This document shows positions 15,789 to 32,455 of a stretch of DNA of 64,000 nt, in pieces. Both the position numbers and the translations under genes were made by a program. The DNA is from Oreohelix idahoensis (taxonomy: Eukaryota; Mollusca; Gastropoda; Stylommatophora; Oreohelicidae): positions 240,001 through 304,000 of the forward strand of contig JAMPIV010012446.1 in the NCBI GenBank assembly GCA_024509875.1. The letters run 5' to 3'. The notes below the pieces were generated by a model. The model did not search any database. It worked only from the letters and a program-made list of their open reading frames with translations, and was not told the DNA's origin. Positions within the stretch are counted from its first letter, which is position 1. Each line of letters starts with the position of its first letter.

Positions 15789-15831
15789 CTGAGAAAAACG
15801 ATGTGGTGCATTACTTTCTGAACGCCCCTCG
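15789..15831 (-). repeat. Mariner right terminal inverted repeat, 43 bp
   Basis: Exact reverse complement of 14502-14544. TA follows at 15832-15833. Confidence 0.95.
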
Positions 15832-15833
15832 TA

Positions 15834-15964
15834 TATATACTTAAATTAAAGTTGACTACCCAATATTTTCACGTTGAGATTAAACAGATTAAGGCTGCAT
15901 TAGGGATTGTAGTTATCACTCGAAATCAACAAACGTTGACTTAATTAAATGTTTTTGTAATCAA
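15834..15964. other. Flank of the mariner element, non-coding
   Basis: AT-rich sequence. I do not see the expected continuation of the LINE tail from 14490, so that LINE fragment probably ended near the insertion site. Confidence 0.4.
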
Positions 15965-16115
15965 GGGGGTATATTTTGGCCCAGGGTTATATATTATGTC
16001 CTACGTCAGATTATACCTGGGGAATAAAGTGGCCTAGGTAAGATTATACCCTGCGGTTTTTAGGACAGATTATACGCTGTTATAGTCTGGTCAGGGGGTT
16101 AAGCTGGCCTGCTTC
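15965..16115 (+). repeat. Second cluster of the ATAATCTGG (GATTATACC) motif family
   Basis: The phrase agattatacc or a close variant occurs at 16008-16017, 16040-16049 and 16067-16075, with the partner phrases gggggtatattttggccc at 15965-15982 and tatagtctgg at 16081-16090. The same building blocks occur in opposite orientation at 3727-3880. The spacing is irregular, so this is not a simple tandem satellite. Confidence 0.6.
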
Positions 16116-17375
<1,260 letters not shown>

Positions 17376-17393
17376 AACAACAACAACAACAAC
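17376..17393 (+). repeat. (AAC)6 microsatellite
   Basis: Six AAC units. It could be the tail of a non-LTR element on the + strand, which is inference only. Confidence 0.85.
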
Positions 17394-17843
17394 GTAACAT
17401 TTCATACTGAAATGTCATATACAACATTTTCGTCTGTTGAATATTCCTGTCACCAGTTTATGTTGTGTGGCTCAATACCCAGAATGACCTGTAATCTGAG
17501 AGACTATTTCGCACAACGGATCTACGCAACATAATTGAAACAATCAACTAGACCACGACGATCCACACTTATTTAATGATAACGTATGAAACTTTAACAA
17601 TAATTTTCCTCCAGACACTACAGGCATAATTTTATAGGCAACACAGTCCTTGTCTGTTATTTCATGGTTCTTGTCAATGAAACCATACCGTCTGATACCG
17701 TTGGGCATGAATAGGTCAAATGATTCAATTTATAACGATTTGTGTCAAAATCCAATATTAGACGATTGTTACCGTGTACATCACAGTTGTGTCAAAATCC
17801 ATCGTTTGACAAGTGGTGCCTTGAATAACACACAGAAGACCTC
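17394..17843. other. Left flank of the LTR retrotransposon array
   Basis: Single-copy-looking AT-rich sequence. It does not match the sequence before the other LTR copies, so 17844 is the true left edge of the array. Confidence 0.5.
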
Positions 17844-20270
17844 TGTTACGTGCAGTCTTTGATATCTTACAATATTATACATTGGTATACTTGTTATGTT
17901 CGCAAATATTTTGTAAACAAAATAGATACTTTTTAGTGCTTAAGGAAAAGTCATTATTGAGTTACTTCCCTTGAAAGTTGTGTCGTCTCTTTCGATCGAA
18001 CTCCGCGGATGAATCCAGTTTTACTGCGATTTATTCTTTGTTTGGGTAGTAATAGATTGTTCTTGCTTCAGAATATCTATGGCCTGAATTTATGTGTATT
18101 GTTTGTCTGAGTAGGACGAGTCTGTCTTATATCTGTATATCTTTACATATCTAAGTCGAACTATATGTTCTTTTGTCTCTAGAGAGGTCAAAGGCTGTTC
18201 GGCGGATGTGTCGCTAGAGAGGTGTGTTTTGGCTTCGCCCTGATGATGGGCTGTGATTTTTCTATGTCGGCTTGTCGCCGGAAAAAGTGATCTCAGTATT
18301 TGTGGGGAAAGTGATAGTCGTCTAGACCTATCGTGTATGCTTTACCCCAGTGTTTATTCTTATTGCCAAGGAATGGCAGAATCATATTTCTGATACCAAG
18401 GTAATAAAAGATACCCTTTTTGAACTCTCGTACGAAGCCACCGTTTTTCGATAGGTACGATTTGTACGTCTGAGAGAATATATTTGACTCAATGAAAACA
18501 ACTTTGATTCCTAGCAGCACTATATCCTGTAGAATGCAGTCAATTGTTCATGATAAAATCTACAGAGCAATGAAATGTTTAATGAATGACTAACTCTAAG
18601 ACAGATTCATTATCTGTATCCAAACGTGAGTGACAGCTCACGAGAGAAGCCATCTTGTAACCAAACATGTAGTGACTTTCAAGAAGAGAAAAGGGATGCC
18701 CGTATTATCGCTTGATTAGTCCAGAGATCACTGCTACACATGAGAACCCATTGCTAGCGGTTCAATATTATTATATGGAAAAATCTGTGCTGGACATTAT
18801 GTTAAGGAATCTTCGCTAGACGAGGTTAGGTCTAGAAGCCATCTTGGATATTGTTTATAATCTGACGTGCTTTGTCAGTAAACTCAGATGATATATATAT
18901 ATATGGGCAATACTGAGTGCTTGGCTACTGACAGTCCATTATACTATTATTCTACATGAGTGCCCATGTAACATTGCAAGACCATTTATCCACTGTACCA
19001 TGATGTATTATGCCAACCTGTGATTTGTCACTATCTGTGCTGTCGAGTGTGTACGTCCAATTAAACTGTAGTAAAGGTACACAGTCGTTGATGTCTGCTT
19101 CCATCCACCTTGCGAGGACATATCGGCATTTGTTACAACTGTCTTCCACCAGTTGTTATCATTTGGTGGACCAGCTTTCTGGGTTTGACCTCGCAAACGT
19201 TCAGAAGTCAACAGACTACCGATACCAGACCGTTTCCTGTGGCTGATACGACACACTTGCAGTATTGGTTTGCTCTTTGTCAACACTTCGTCACGTGACC
19301 TGTCAAGTGAATGCAGTATGTAGGTCAGCGTTGTTGACATTTTTACATTAGACATTACAGAGTTTCACAGAACAGTTGGATCAATTCTTGTCAATATTAA
19401 CAGGAAGACAGTATTATTGAACTAAGAAGTCCTATTTTCATCGATGGATCTTCTTGTTTTCTATATATGAACTTTAATATTTAAGGCCAGAATGTTTAAT
19501 TGAATAAAGTGGCAGTTTGTTTATTTTCATAAGAATAACTTTGCCATTACTGTAAAACTGAGCCTATTTTGCAACACATACTATCATACACATAATTTAT
19601 ATATTTATGTTTACATGTTATTTGTTTGTATAGTATGTTAGTTTCTATGTCAGCGGGTTATGTTTAGGTTGGGCGGAGTCCTCACAACAGAATATCCCAC
19701 GTCATAGAGGGTCCGTTGTGGGCGTTTTCTATAGGTGCAATTTTCTTGATTGAAAATTTGCTGCGACAACTGTTGCTTTTGTGTTAGCTGTGAAGACTGT
19801 AATTATTGTTATTTTTGTAATATTTCTTTGTTCTTTAGTTTTGTTTTGAGTTGTTTGTAATTTGTTGGTCTACCCTTTTCTATCTTTCAGTTCTATTCAC
19901 AATTTATATTCATATACTGTGACGTCATTTGTGTTGTTATCCCTTGCAGATTCAGTGATTATTTTCATTGATTTCCCTATTTGATTTATTTTGATTTCTG
20001 CAAACGTTTTCGTATTGTCAGTCCTATTTGTACTTTATGTATTCTGTTGGTTGACATATGTTTTATATAGGTATATTTCATAAGACACTATTGCCTGTGC
20101 ACTGCACTTGGATTATGGTATAAACCAGTACTTGATTATTATTACTGTTATACAAGACCTTATTAAGGCTTGTGACCCACAGATATTGGGATAGTGTACT
20201 GATTAATCAAGTCATTAAGAACTTGTGGTATTATTATTGGTTCAAGTGATTAGTATTATTGTTAGACATC
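17844..20270 (+). repeat. LTR1 plus gag leader
   Basis: It begins TGTTACGTGCAG and is repeated at 23650 with an offset of 5806-5808. The 3' end of the LTR is not resolved, because LTR1 and LTR2 are both followed by the same gag leader, and I could not identify a primer binding site. The LTR is therefore long, probably over 2 kb. Regulatory-looking points are a GC box GGGCGG at 19671-19676, a consensus CRE at 19920-19927, and two splice-acceptor-like strings (tctatctttcag near 19890, cccttgcag near 19950). The minus-strand frames of 75 and 115 codons here are not kept intact in the other copies. Confidence 0.85.
19920..19927. promoter_or_regulatory. CRE-type palindrome TGACGTCA in LTR1 leader
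   Basis: Perfect cAMP-response-element consensus. The same eight bases are kept in LTR2 (25728-25735) and in the error-rich LTR3 (37506-37513). Function is inferred only from the motif. Confidence 0.45.
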
Positions 20271-20981
20271 ATGTCTACATTAGAATACTTCATTACACAA
20301 GGGAAATCCCTTGATAAGACTGGTCAACAATTGGAAGAATGGACAGTTGCTCAATATGACAAAGCATTAGCTGCAGAAGAGAAAAAAGCTGCTGCAGAAG
20401 AGAAAAAAGCTGCTGCAGAAGAGAGAAAAGCTCTGGCTGAAGAGAAAAGATTAGAAAAAGAAGCTGATGCTGCTGCTGAACTAAAGAAATTGCAGATGCA
20501 GGTGGAGGAAAGGAGATTTGAAGCTGAACAAAAAAAATTAGAAAGAGAAGCTGCTGCTGAACAAAAAAGATTAGACAGTGATGCTGAAGAAAAAAGATTA
20601 GACAGGGAAGCTGAACAAAAAAGATTAGACAGAGAAGCTGAAGAAAAAAAAGCAATAAGAGAACATGAATGTGAGTTAGAGAAATTGAGATTGACAAGTA
20701 TGAGTAATGTTAATCAGGCATCTAGTGGTAATGGTAAACCTTCTACTTACAAGGTTAAGGTTCCACCGTTCAATCAGTCCAGTGACGATATTACATTCTG
20801 GCTGGATAGATTTGAACGTTCTTGTCGTACACATAATGTGGATAAATCACAATACGCTAATCAATTAGCAGAAAACTTGAAAGGTGAATCTTTGACTAGA
20901 TTATGCCTTGTAGGAGAAGCAGATAAGGATAATTATGATGTCATTAGGGCGGCTTTGATAAAAAAAATACCAGCTAAGTGA
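20271..20981 (+). CDS. Retrotransposon Gag, N-terminal part (copy A)
   Basis: The frame from ATG 20271 encodes 236 residues. Residues about 30-150 are a charged Ala/Glu/Lys-rich coiled coil built from repeated units such as AEEKKA and KRLDREAE, which are also repeated at DNA level. From about residue 165 a Gag-like domain begins (PPFNQSSDDITFWLDRFER). The frame ends at TGA 20979-20981 in the middle of this domain, just after a run of eight A (20960-20967). The next frame continues the domain with LSEEGYRL, so a single-base indel in the A-run has split Gag. An upstream in-frame TTG is ignored. Whether the indel is real, a programmed frameshift or a sequencing slip is unknown. Confidence 0.85.
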   Translation: MSTLEYFITQGKSLDKTGQQLEEWTVAQYDKALAAEEKKAAAEEKKAAAEERKALAEEKRLEKEADAAAELKKLQMQVEERRFEAEQKKLEREAAAEQKRLDSDAEEKRLDREAEQKRLDREAEEKKAIREHECELEKLRLTSMSNVNQASSGNGKPSTYKVKVPPFNQSSDDITFWLDRFERSCRTHNVDKSQYANQLAENLKGESLTRLCLVGEADKDNYDVIRAALIKKIPAK

Positions 20982-22524
20982 GGAAGGCTATCGCCTTTTG
21001 TTTAAGACGATGGTGCCTGAGACAGGTGTAGAATTCTCAGAATTCACTGCAAAGGCACGTCTCACAGTTGATCGTTGGATTGAGCTTTCCAAAACAGAAA
21101 AAACGTATGAAGGACTTATGGATTTGTTGCTCAGAGATAAGATTATGTCATGTGTTAACAGACCATTCCTTGAATTTATACATGAGCGTAAACCCAAATC
21201 TCTAAAAGAAATGGAAGAATATTGTTCCCAATATGTCACTGCACACCCCGACGTGACTTTTGGCAACACTAAGATTAAGGAGAGTATGCCAGTTGCTTCA
21301 GCAACACCATACAATCCCAATTATTCACACAGATTTCAGGGACCTCAAAACAGATTTGATAAAAAAGGTAACCATAATAGTTATCAAAACCAAGGTAACC
21401 AATCATTTCAGGGTTCTTCTTCAAAGAACTGGAGACGAGCTGATAGCTCTCGACACAGGGGTGGTCATAATTATAGGAATTTCCGTAGAGGAAGTAATTA
21501 TAGAAACTATCCGGGTTATCCGTCTTGGAGTCAACAAGATCATAATTACAGAGATACTCATTATAATGAATATGATAATGGTAACCAAGGGAACTATGAC
21601 TCAAACCCAAATAGGGGTTACAATAGAGGTAACAATAACTACAGAGGTGATAATAACCGAGGTAGATCTCAAAACAAAAGACATAAACCACATTTTCAGG
21701 CAAACTCTGCACAACAAGAGTCCCATGAAGCCTATAAACAGAGTAAAGATAATAATGATGCTAGTAATATGGCATGTGCCGCTTTTGATTTTGGGAGAGC
21801 ATCTCAGTGCCCCCAATGCAAAACATTATTTGAGCCAACCACAGTGTCTACTTTAAGCTGTGGCCATCCTCTTCCTGCTCTTCCGGCATCAGTCGCGCAT
21901 GATGGAAGAGGTTCTCTTGTCTTACATAAGGGTTTAGTGAAAAACAATCCAGTCTCTGTGCTATTTGATTCTGGATGCACCACAATTGGTGTTAGGCAGT
22001 CACTCGTAGATCCTTCCCGTGCCACTGGACAAGTAGTCAAATGTGTAACATTTGGCGGCACATTAGAGAAATACTCTACTGCTATCATTAGGATTGCTAC
22101 TCCTTTCTTTACAGGAGATGTACACGCATGTCTTCTTCCGAATCCGATCGCTGACCTCATCATCGGTCGCATTCATGGAGTCAAAGAATGCACTCCGCAA
22201 CAAATTTCCGCGTGGGAAAGGCAAAACATGCAGATTGCTAACGCTGTAGTCACTAGAGCTCAGGCTCTTAATATGCCTAAAACTTCATCTACTGAAGATA
22301 ATGAAGTGCATAACCAAGATGATCCCTTGGTAATTTCTCGTGACTCGTTTATAAAACAGCAAGAAGATGATCCCACTCTGAAGAAATTCTTCATTCTTGC
22401 AACTAAAGGTGATCCGAATAAAGACACAAGTCGTAAATCGTGGATTACAAAGAAGAATGGCGTACTTGTACGTATGGTTCAAGACTCCATTACGTCAAGT
22501 CATTCTCAAATCATGGTTTCCTAA
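20962..22524 (+). CDS. Gag C-terminus, aspartic protease and integrase-linker (copy A)
   Basis: This frame continues Gag from the A-run: a capsid-type helical region (about 20975-21245, with RWIELSKT and TYEGLMDLLLRDK), then an Asn/Gly/Arg/Tyr-rich basic tail (about 21300-21700) in place of CCHC knuckles. A CPQC...SCGH cluster lies near 21809-21870. A retropepsin follows with the active-site motif LFDSGCT (Asp codon 21967-21969) and DLIIGR near its end. After VVTRAQA comes an element like the pre-integrase linker (SFIKQQEDDPTLKKFF...NGVLVR, about 22345-22475). The frame stops at TAA 22522-22524, shortly after a deletion junction near 22512 that joins this linker to the end of RT. The integrase core and most of RT are missing, so the product is a truncated Gag-Pro. 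Confidence 0.85.
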   Translation, partial: KKYQLSEEGYRLLFKTMVPETGVEFSEFTAKARLTVDRWIELSKTEKTYEGLMDLLLRDKIMSCVNRPFLEFIHERKPKSLKEMEEYCSQYVTAHPDVTFGNTKIKESMPVASATPYNPNYSHRFQGPQNRFDKKGNHNSYQNQGNQSFQGSSSKNWRRADSSRHRGGHNYRNFRRGSNYRNYPGYPSWSQQDHNYRDTHYNEYDNGNQGNYDSNPNRGYNRGNNNYRGDNNRGRSQNKRHKPHFQANSAQQESHEAYKQSKDNNDASNMACAAFDFGRASQCPQCKTLFEPTTVSTLSCGHPLPALPASVAHDGRGSLVLHKGLVKNNPVSVLFDSGCTTIGVRQSLVDPSRATGQVVKCVTFGGTLEKYSTAIIRIATPFFTGDVHACLLPNPIADLIIGRIHGVKECTPQQISAWERQNMQIANAVVTRAQALNMPKTSSTEDNEVHNQDDPLVISRDSFIKQQEDDPTLKKFFILATKGDPNKDTSRKSWITKKNGVLVRMVQDSITSSHSQIMVS

Positions 22525-23168
22525 AGACAGAGGACCATAATACTAGTAAGATACTTAACATCTCGATCCCTAAGACTAAAAAACAGGTGAGAAGTCTGTT
22601 AGGTCTTATTAAATTTTATGGCAGATTCATTCAGAATCTATCCTCTATCATGGCACCTCTTTCAACACTTCTAAAGAAAGGTTCGCCTAATATGGTCCAC
22701 TGGTCTCAGGAATGCCAATGCTCTCTGGATAAGATTAAAACATTGTTTTCAACACCACCTATTTTAGTGCTACCTACTAAAGATAAGACATTCGTTCTTC
22801 GTAGTGACGCTTCATCCACTGGGATTGGAGCGGCACTAATGCAAGAGTACTCTGGAACTCTGCATCCTGTAATGTATATTTCCAGAAAACTTAATGCGGC
22901 AGAAAGGAATTATTCGGTTTTAGACCGTGAGCTATTAGCTATGGTTTGGTCGATCCTCAAACTACAGAGATTCCTTCTAGGCGCACATTTCATAGTAGAA
23001 ACCGACCAAAAAGCTCTTACTGCTATACAGAGTAAGAATTTGAAGAGCTCGAGGTCTACTCGATATGCAATTGCTCTTCAACCTTTTCATTCCTCTGTGC
23101 GAGCTATTCGTGGATCAGATAATGTGATGGCAGACATTCTGTCAAGATGCCCACATGATTCCACATAA
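22511..23168 (+). CDS. RT C-terminus and RNase H (copy A)
   Basis: In another frame from the Gag-Pro ORF, this encodes the last part of reverse transcriptase (connection segment RSLLGLIKFYGRFIQNLSS and PLSTLLKKG) and a complete RNase H: LRSDASSTGIGAAL with its first acidic residue at 22806-22808, a glutamate in DRELLAMVW, an aspartate in VETDQKAL, and the final aspartate in SDNVMADILSR. It ends at TAA 23166-23168 with nothing after RNase H. The polymerase motif (YLDD) is absent from copy A, removed by the deletion that joins Pro-linker to this point. There is no start codon of its own, so it would be made only as a fusion. Confidence 0.88.
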
Positions 23169-23649
23169 CTATTAGGGCTTAGACTTCTTGATATGTCTAG
23201 TTCTATAGTAGTTCCTTTTCTATATCATGATAGATACACATTTGTAATTTAATAATATAATGATTGTATCACTACATAGCGGTTCATTGATGTTTATTCA
23301 CCGCTGTGCTTTGATGATTTTTCTTCATAAATCATAAATGTAAGATATCTAATACGAAATTATGGTATGAATTTTTTAGGCATCGTGTAATTGCCGGAAT
23401 TGTATTATACTTTGATGACACCTTCCTGGAAAAATATACTTGTAGAGAAATAATTTCTCTCAGTTGATGAGACACAGTCTCACCAGTCGCTCCATAAGTC
23501 GACTTAGCCTCATATTAGGCGTTATATTTATTCCTGATATTTTAATCTGCGCATTATTCATGCGTTGTGAGCCTATTGTACGTTGCTCCTAGATGTATTT
23601 CAAAAAAAAAAAAAGTTCCATTTTTTTTTCCCGGGAGGTGTGGTAAGAC
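23169..23649 (+). other. 3' untranslated region of copy A
   Basis: There are 481 bp between the RNase H stop and LTR2 with no integrase frame. The last bases, gggaggtgtggtaagac, are purine-rich and could serve as the polypurine tract next to the LTR. Related but error-rich versions lie before LTR3 and LTR4. Confidence 0.7.
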
Positions 23650-26078
23650 TGTTACGTGCAGTCTTTGATATCTTACAATATTATACATTGGTATACTTGT
23701 TATGTTCGCAAATATTTTGTAAACAAAATAGATACTTTTTAGTGCTTAAGGAAAAGTCATTATTGAGTTACTTCCCTTGAAAGTTGTGTCGTCTCTTTCG
23801 ATCGAACTCCGCGGATGAATCCAGTTTTACTGCGATTTATTCTTTGTTTGGGTAGTAATAGATTGTTCTTGCTTCAGAATATCTATGGCCTGAATTTATG
23901 TGTATTGTTTGTCTGAGTAGGACGAGTCTGTCTTATATCTGTATATCTTTACATATCTAAGTCGAACTATATGTTCTTTTGTCTCTAGAGAGGTCAAAGG
24001 CTGTTCGGCGGATGTGTCGCTAGAGAGGTGTGTTTTGGCTTCGCCCTGATGATGGGCTGTGATTTTTCTATGTCGGCTTGTCGCCGGAAAAAGTGATCTC
24101 AGTATTTGTGGGGAAAGTGATAGTCGTCTAGACCTATCGTGTATGCTTTACCCCAGTGTTTATTCTTATTGCCAAGGAATGGCAGAATCATATTTCTGAT
24201 ACCAAGGTAATAAAAGATACCCTTTTTGAACTCTCGTACGAAGCCACCGTTTTTCGATAGGTACGATTTGTACGTCTGAGAGAATATATTTGACTCAATG
24301 AAAACAACTTTGATTCCTAGCAGCACTATATCCTGTAGAATGCAGTCAATTGTTCATGATAAAATCTACAGAGCAATGAAATGTTTAATGAATGACTAAC
24401 TCTAAGACAGATTCATTATCTGTATCCAAACGTGAGTGACAGCTCACGAGAGAAGCCATCTTGTAACCAAACATGTAGTGACTTTCAAGAAGAGAAAAGG
24501 GATGCCCGTATTATCGCTTGATTAGTCCAGAGATCACTGCTACACATGAGAACCCATTGCTAGCGGTTCAATATTATTATATGGAAAAAATCTGTGCTGG
24601 ACATTATGTTAAGGAATCTTCGCTAGACGAGGTTAGGTCTAGAAGCCATCTTGGATATTGTTTATAATCTGACGTGCTTTGTCAGTAAACTCAGATGATA
24701 TATATATATATGGGCAATACTGAGTGCTTGGCTACTGACAGTCCATTATACTATTATTCTACATGAGTGCCCATGTAACATTGCAAGACCATTTATCCAC
24801 TGTACCATGATGTATTATGCCAACCTGTGATTTGTCACTATCTGTGCTGTCGAGTGTGTACGTCCAATTAAACTGTAGTAAAGGTACACAGTCGTTGATG
24901 TCTGCTTTCATCCACCTTGCGAGGACATATCGGCATTTGTTACAACTGTCTTCCACCAGTTGTTATCATTTGGTGGACCAGCTTTCTGGGTTTGACCTCG
25001 CAAACGTTCAGAAGTCAACAGACTACCGATAACCAGACCGTTTCCTGTGGCTGATACGACACACTTGCAGTATTGGTTTGCTCTTTGTCAACACTTCGTC
25101 ACGTGACCTGTCAAGTGAATGCAGTATGTAGGTCAGCGTTGTTGACATTTTTACATTAGACATTACAGAGTTTCACAGAACAGTTGGATCAATTCTTGTC
25201 AATATTAACAGGAAGACAGTATTATTGAACTAAGAAGTCCTATTTTCATCGATGGATCTTCTTGTTTTCTATATATGAACTTTAATATTTAAGGCCAGAA
25301 TGTTTAATTGAATAAAGTGGCAGTTTGTTTATTTTCATAAGAATAACTTTGCCATTACTGTAAAACTGAGCCTATTTTGCAACACATACTATCATACACA
25401 TAATTTATATATTTATGTTTACATGTTATTTGTTTGTATAGTATGTTAGTTTCTATGTCAGCGGGTTATGTTTAGGTTGGGCGGAGTCCTCACAACAGAA
25501 TATCCCACGTCATAGAGGGTCCGTTGTGGGCGTTTTCTATAGGTGCAATTTTCTTGATTGAAAATTTGCTGCGACAACTGTTGCTTTTTTGTTAGCTGTG
25601 AAGACTGTAATTATTGTTATTTTTGTAATATTTCTTTGTTCTTTAGTTTTGTTTTGAGTTGTTTGTAATTTGTTGGTCTACCCTTTTCTATCTTTCAGTT
25701 CTATTCACAATTTATATTCATATACTGTGACGTCATTTGTGTTGTTATCCCTTGCAGATTCAGTGATTATTTTCATTGATTTCCCTATTTGATTTATTTT
25801 GATTTCTGCAAACGTTTTCGTATTGTCAGTCCTATTTGTACTTTATGTATTCTGTTGGTTGACATATGTTTTATATAGGTATATTTCATAAGACACTATT
25901 GCCTGTGCACTGCACTTGGATTATGGTATAAACCAGTACTTGATTATTATTACTGTTATACAAGACCTTATTAAGGCTTGTGACCCACAGATATTGGGAT
26001 AGTGTACTGATTAATCAAGTCATTAAGAACTTGTGGTATTATTATTGGTTCAAGTGATTAGTATTATTGTTAGACATC
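23650..26078 (+). repeat. LTR2 plus gag leader
   Basis: It matches 17844-20270 with about four differences (for example one extra A near 24589, C to T near 24908, one extra A near 25031, and G to T in the tttgtgttagctg string near 25588). That is about 99.8% identity over 2.4 kb. The ATG of the next gag is at 26079. Confidence 0.92.
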
Positions 26079-26500
26079 ATGTCTACATTAGAATACTTCA
26101 TTACACAAGGGAAATCCCTTGATAGTAGACTGGTCAACAATTACAAGAATGGGGGGGGGTGGGTTACTCAATATGACAAATTTTATCATTAGCATGCTGC
26201 ATAAAGGACCTTTCCAAAAAAGCTTGCTAGACCCCATTATATAGAGAAAATTTAGCTTTGCAGAAGAGAAAGCTCTGGCTGTAAAAATTAGAAAAAGAAG
26301 TGATGCTTACTGCAAAAACCAAAAGAAATTTACAGATGCAGGTGAACAAAGGAGATTTGAAGCTGAACAATCCCAAAAAAATTAGAAAGAGAAGCTGCTG
26401 CTGAACAAAAAAGAATAGACAGTTAAGCTGAACAAAAAAATATATAGATTAGGGAAAGCTGAACAATTAAAAGATTAGACAAGAAGTTAAAACAAATTAA
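26079..26500 (+). pseudogene. Gag start of copy B, rapidly losing quality
   Basis: The first 50 bases match copy A gag. Then insertions and substitutions accumulate, for example a poly-G run at about 26151-26159. Fragments of the Ala/Glu/Lys coiled-coil repeats can still be followed to about 26480. After that, G and then T disappear from the sequence. The decay is so abrupt against the near-identical LTR2 that sequencing error is the likely cause. Confidence 0.75.
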
Positions 26501-27120
26501 CCCAAACTTAGAAGCATGAGGTCTATCTAAAAACCCCCAATAACAAGAAATACAATTTATTTTTACCCCCCACTTCCAGAGGATCTACAATTATGAGATC
26601 TTTAAAAAATGCTACATCTATACTTGTAACAAATTCCATAAAAAGTATAATTACACCTAACCGTTAAAACACAACCCAGGGGGAAGAATATTACTTTATT
26701 CAAAACTTTCTGAAAATAGCCCAATTTGGGGTATAAACCCTCCTTTCTCCTATCATAATTTTCAAAAACCCAAAAACCATACCTTATATCTACCCAAAAC
26801 AATCACAAAGCTAGACCTTTTAAACATTATCAACAACCCTAGGTATGTAATAAAACAGATAAACCTTAACTTAAAATAAAACTTTAAACCCTCACCTAAA
26901 AATCCCCCAGGGGGCAAGTGAGGGAAACAATTTAATCACAAATCTATTAATTTCAAATTGATAAATCCTACAAATTCACTTTGATAGGTGGTCAAATCAA
27001 CAAATCTTTAAGTTAAACCTCCAAATTCCCCTAGATTACCTTCATATACTTGAACATTACAAATAAACTCCCACAAAAATATCTTAATTCCAAATATATA
27101 ACACCTATCAAATATCCATT
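26501..27120. other. Transition into A/C-only sequence
   Basis: G becomes rare and C-runs grow. I see no recognisable coding or repeat content. Confidence 0.5.

Positions 27121-32455
<5,335 letters not shown>

Larger units (their letters stand above)
14502..15831 (+). mobile_element. Tc1/mariner-type DNA transposon, complete ends, dead transposase
   Basis: The element is 1,330 bp and bounded by perfect 43-bp terminal inverted repeats. It is flanked by TA dinucleotides (14500-14501 and 15832-15833), the target duplication of this superfamily, within a short TATATA tract. It contains one broken transposase frame and little else, so the whole element is ends plus transposase. Identical ends point to a recent insertion, although the transposase has several disabling changes. 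Confidence 0.95.

Noticed and set aside
18293..18520. 75-codon minus-strand frame, identical in LTR1 and LTR2
   Set aside because: Identity only reflects the recent LTR duplication. In LTR4 the frame is disrupted and it has no recognisable domain.
19008..19355. 115-codon minus-strand frame in LTR1
   Set aside because: A single extra A breaks it in LTR2 (near 25031), and no domain is visible.
21260..21856. 198-codon frame overlapping gag
   Set aside because: It is a shadow frame of the low-complexity Asn/Gly/Arg tail. The in-frame Gag is the better reading; fragments of the shadow appear in copy C only because of indels.
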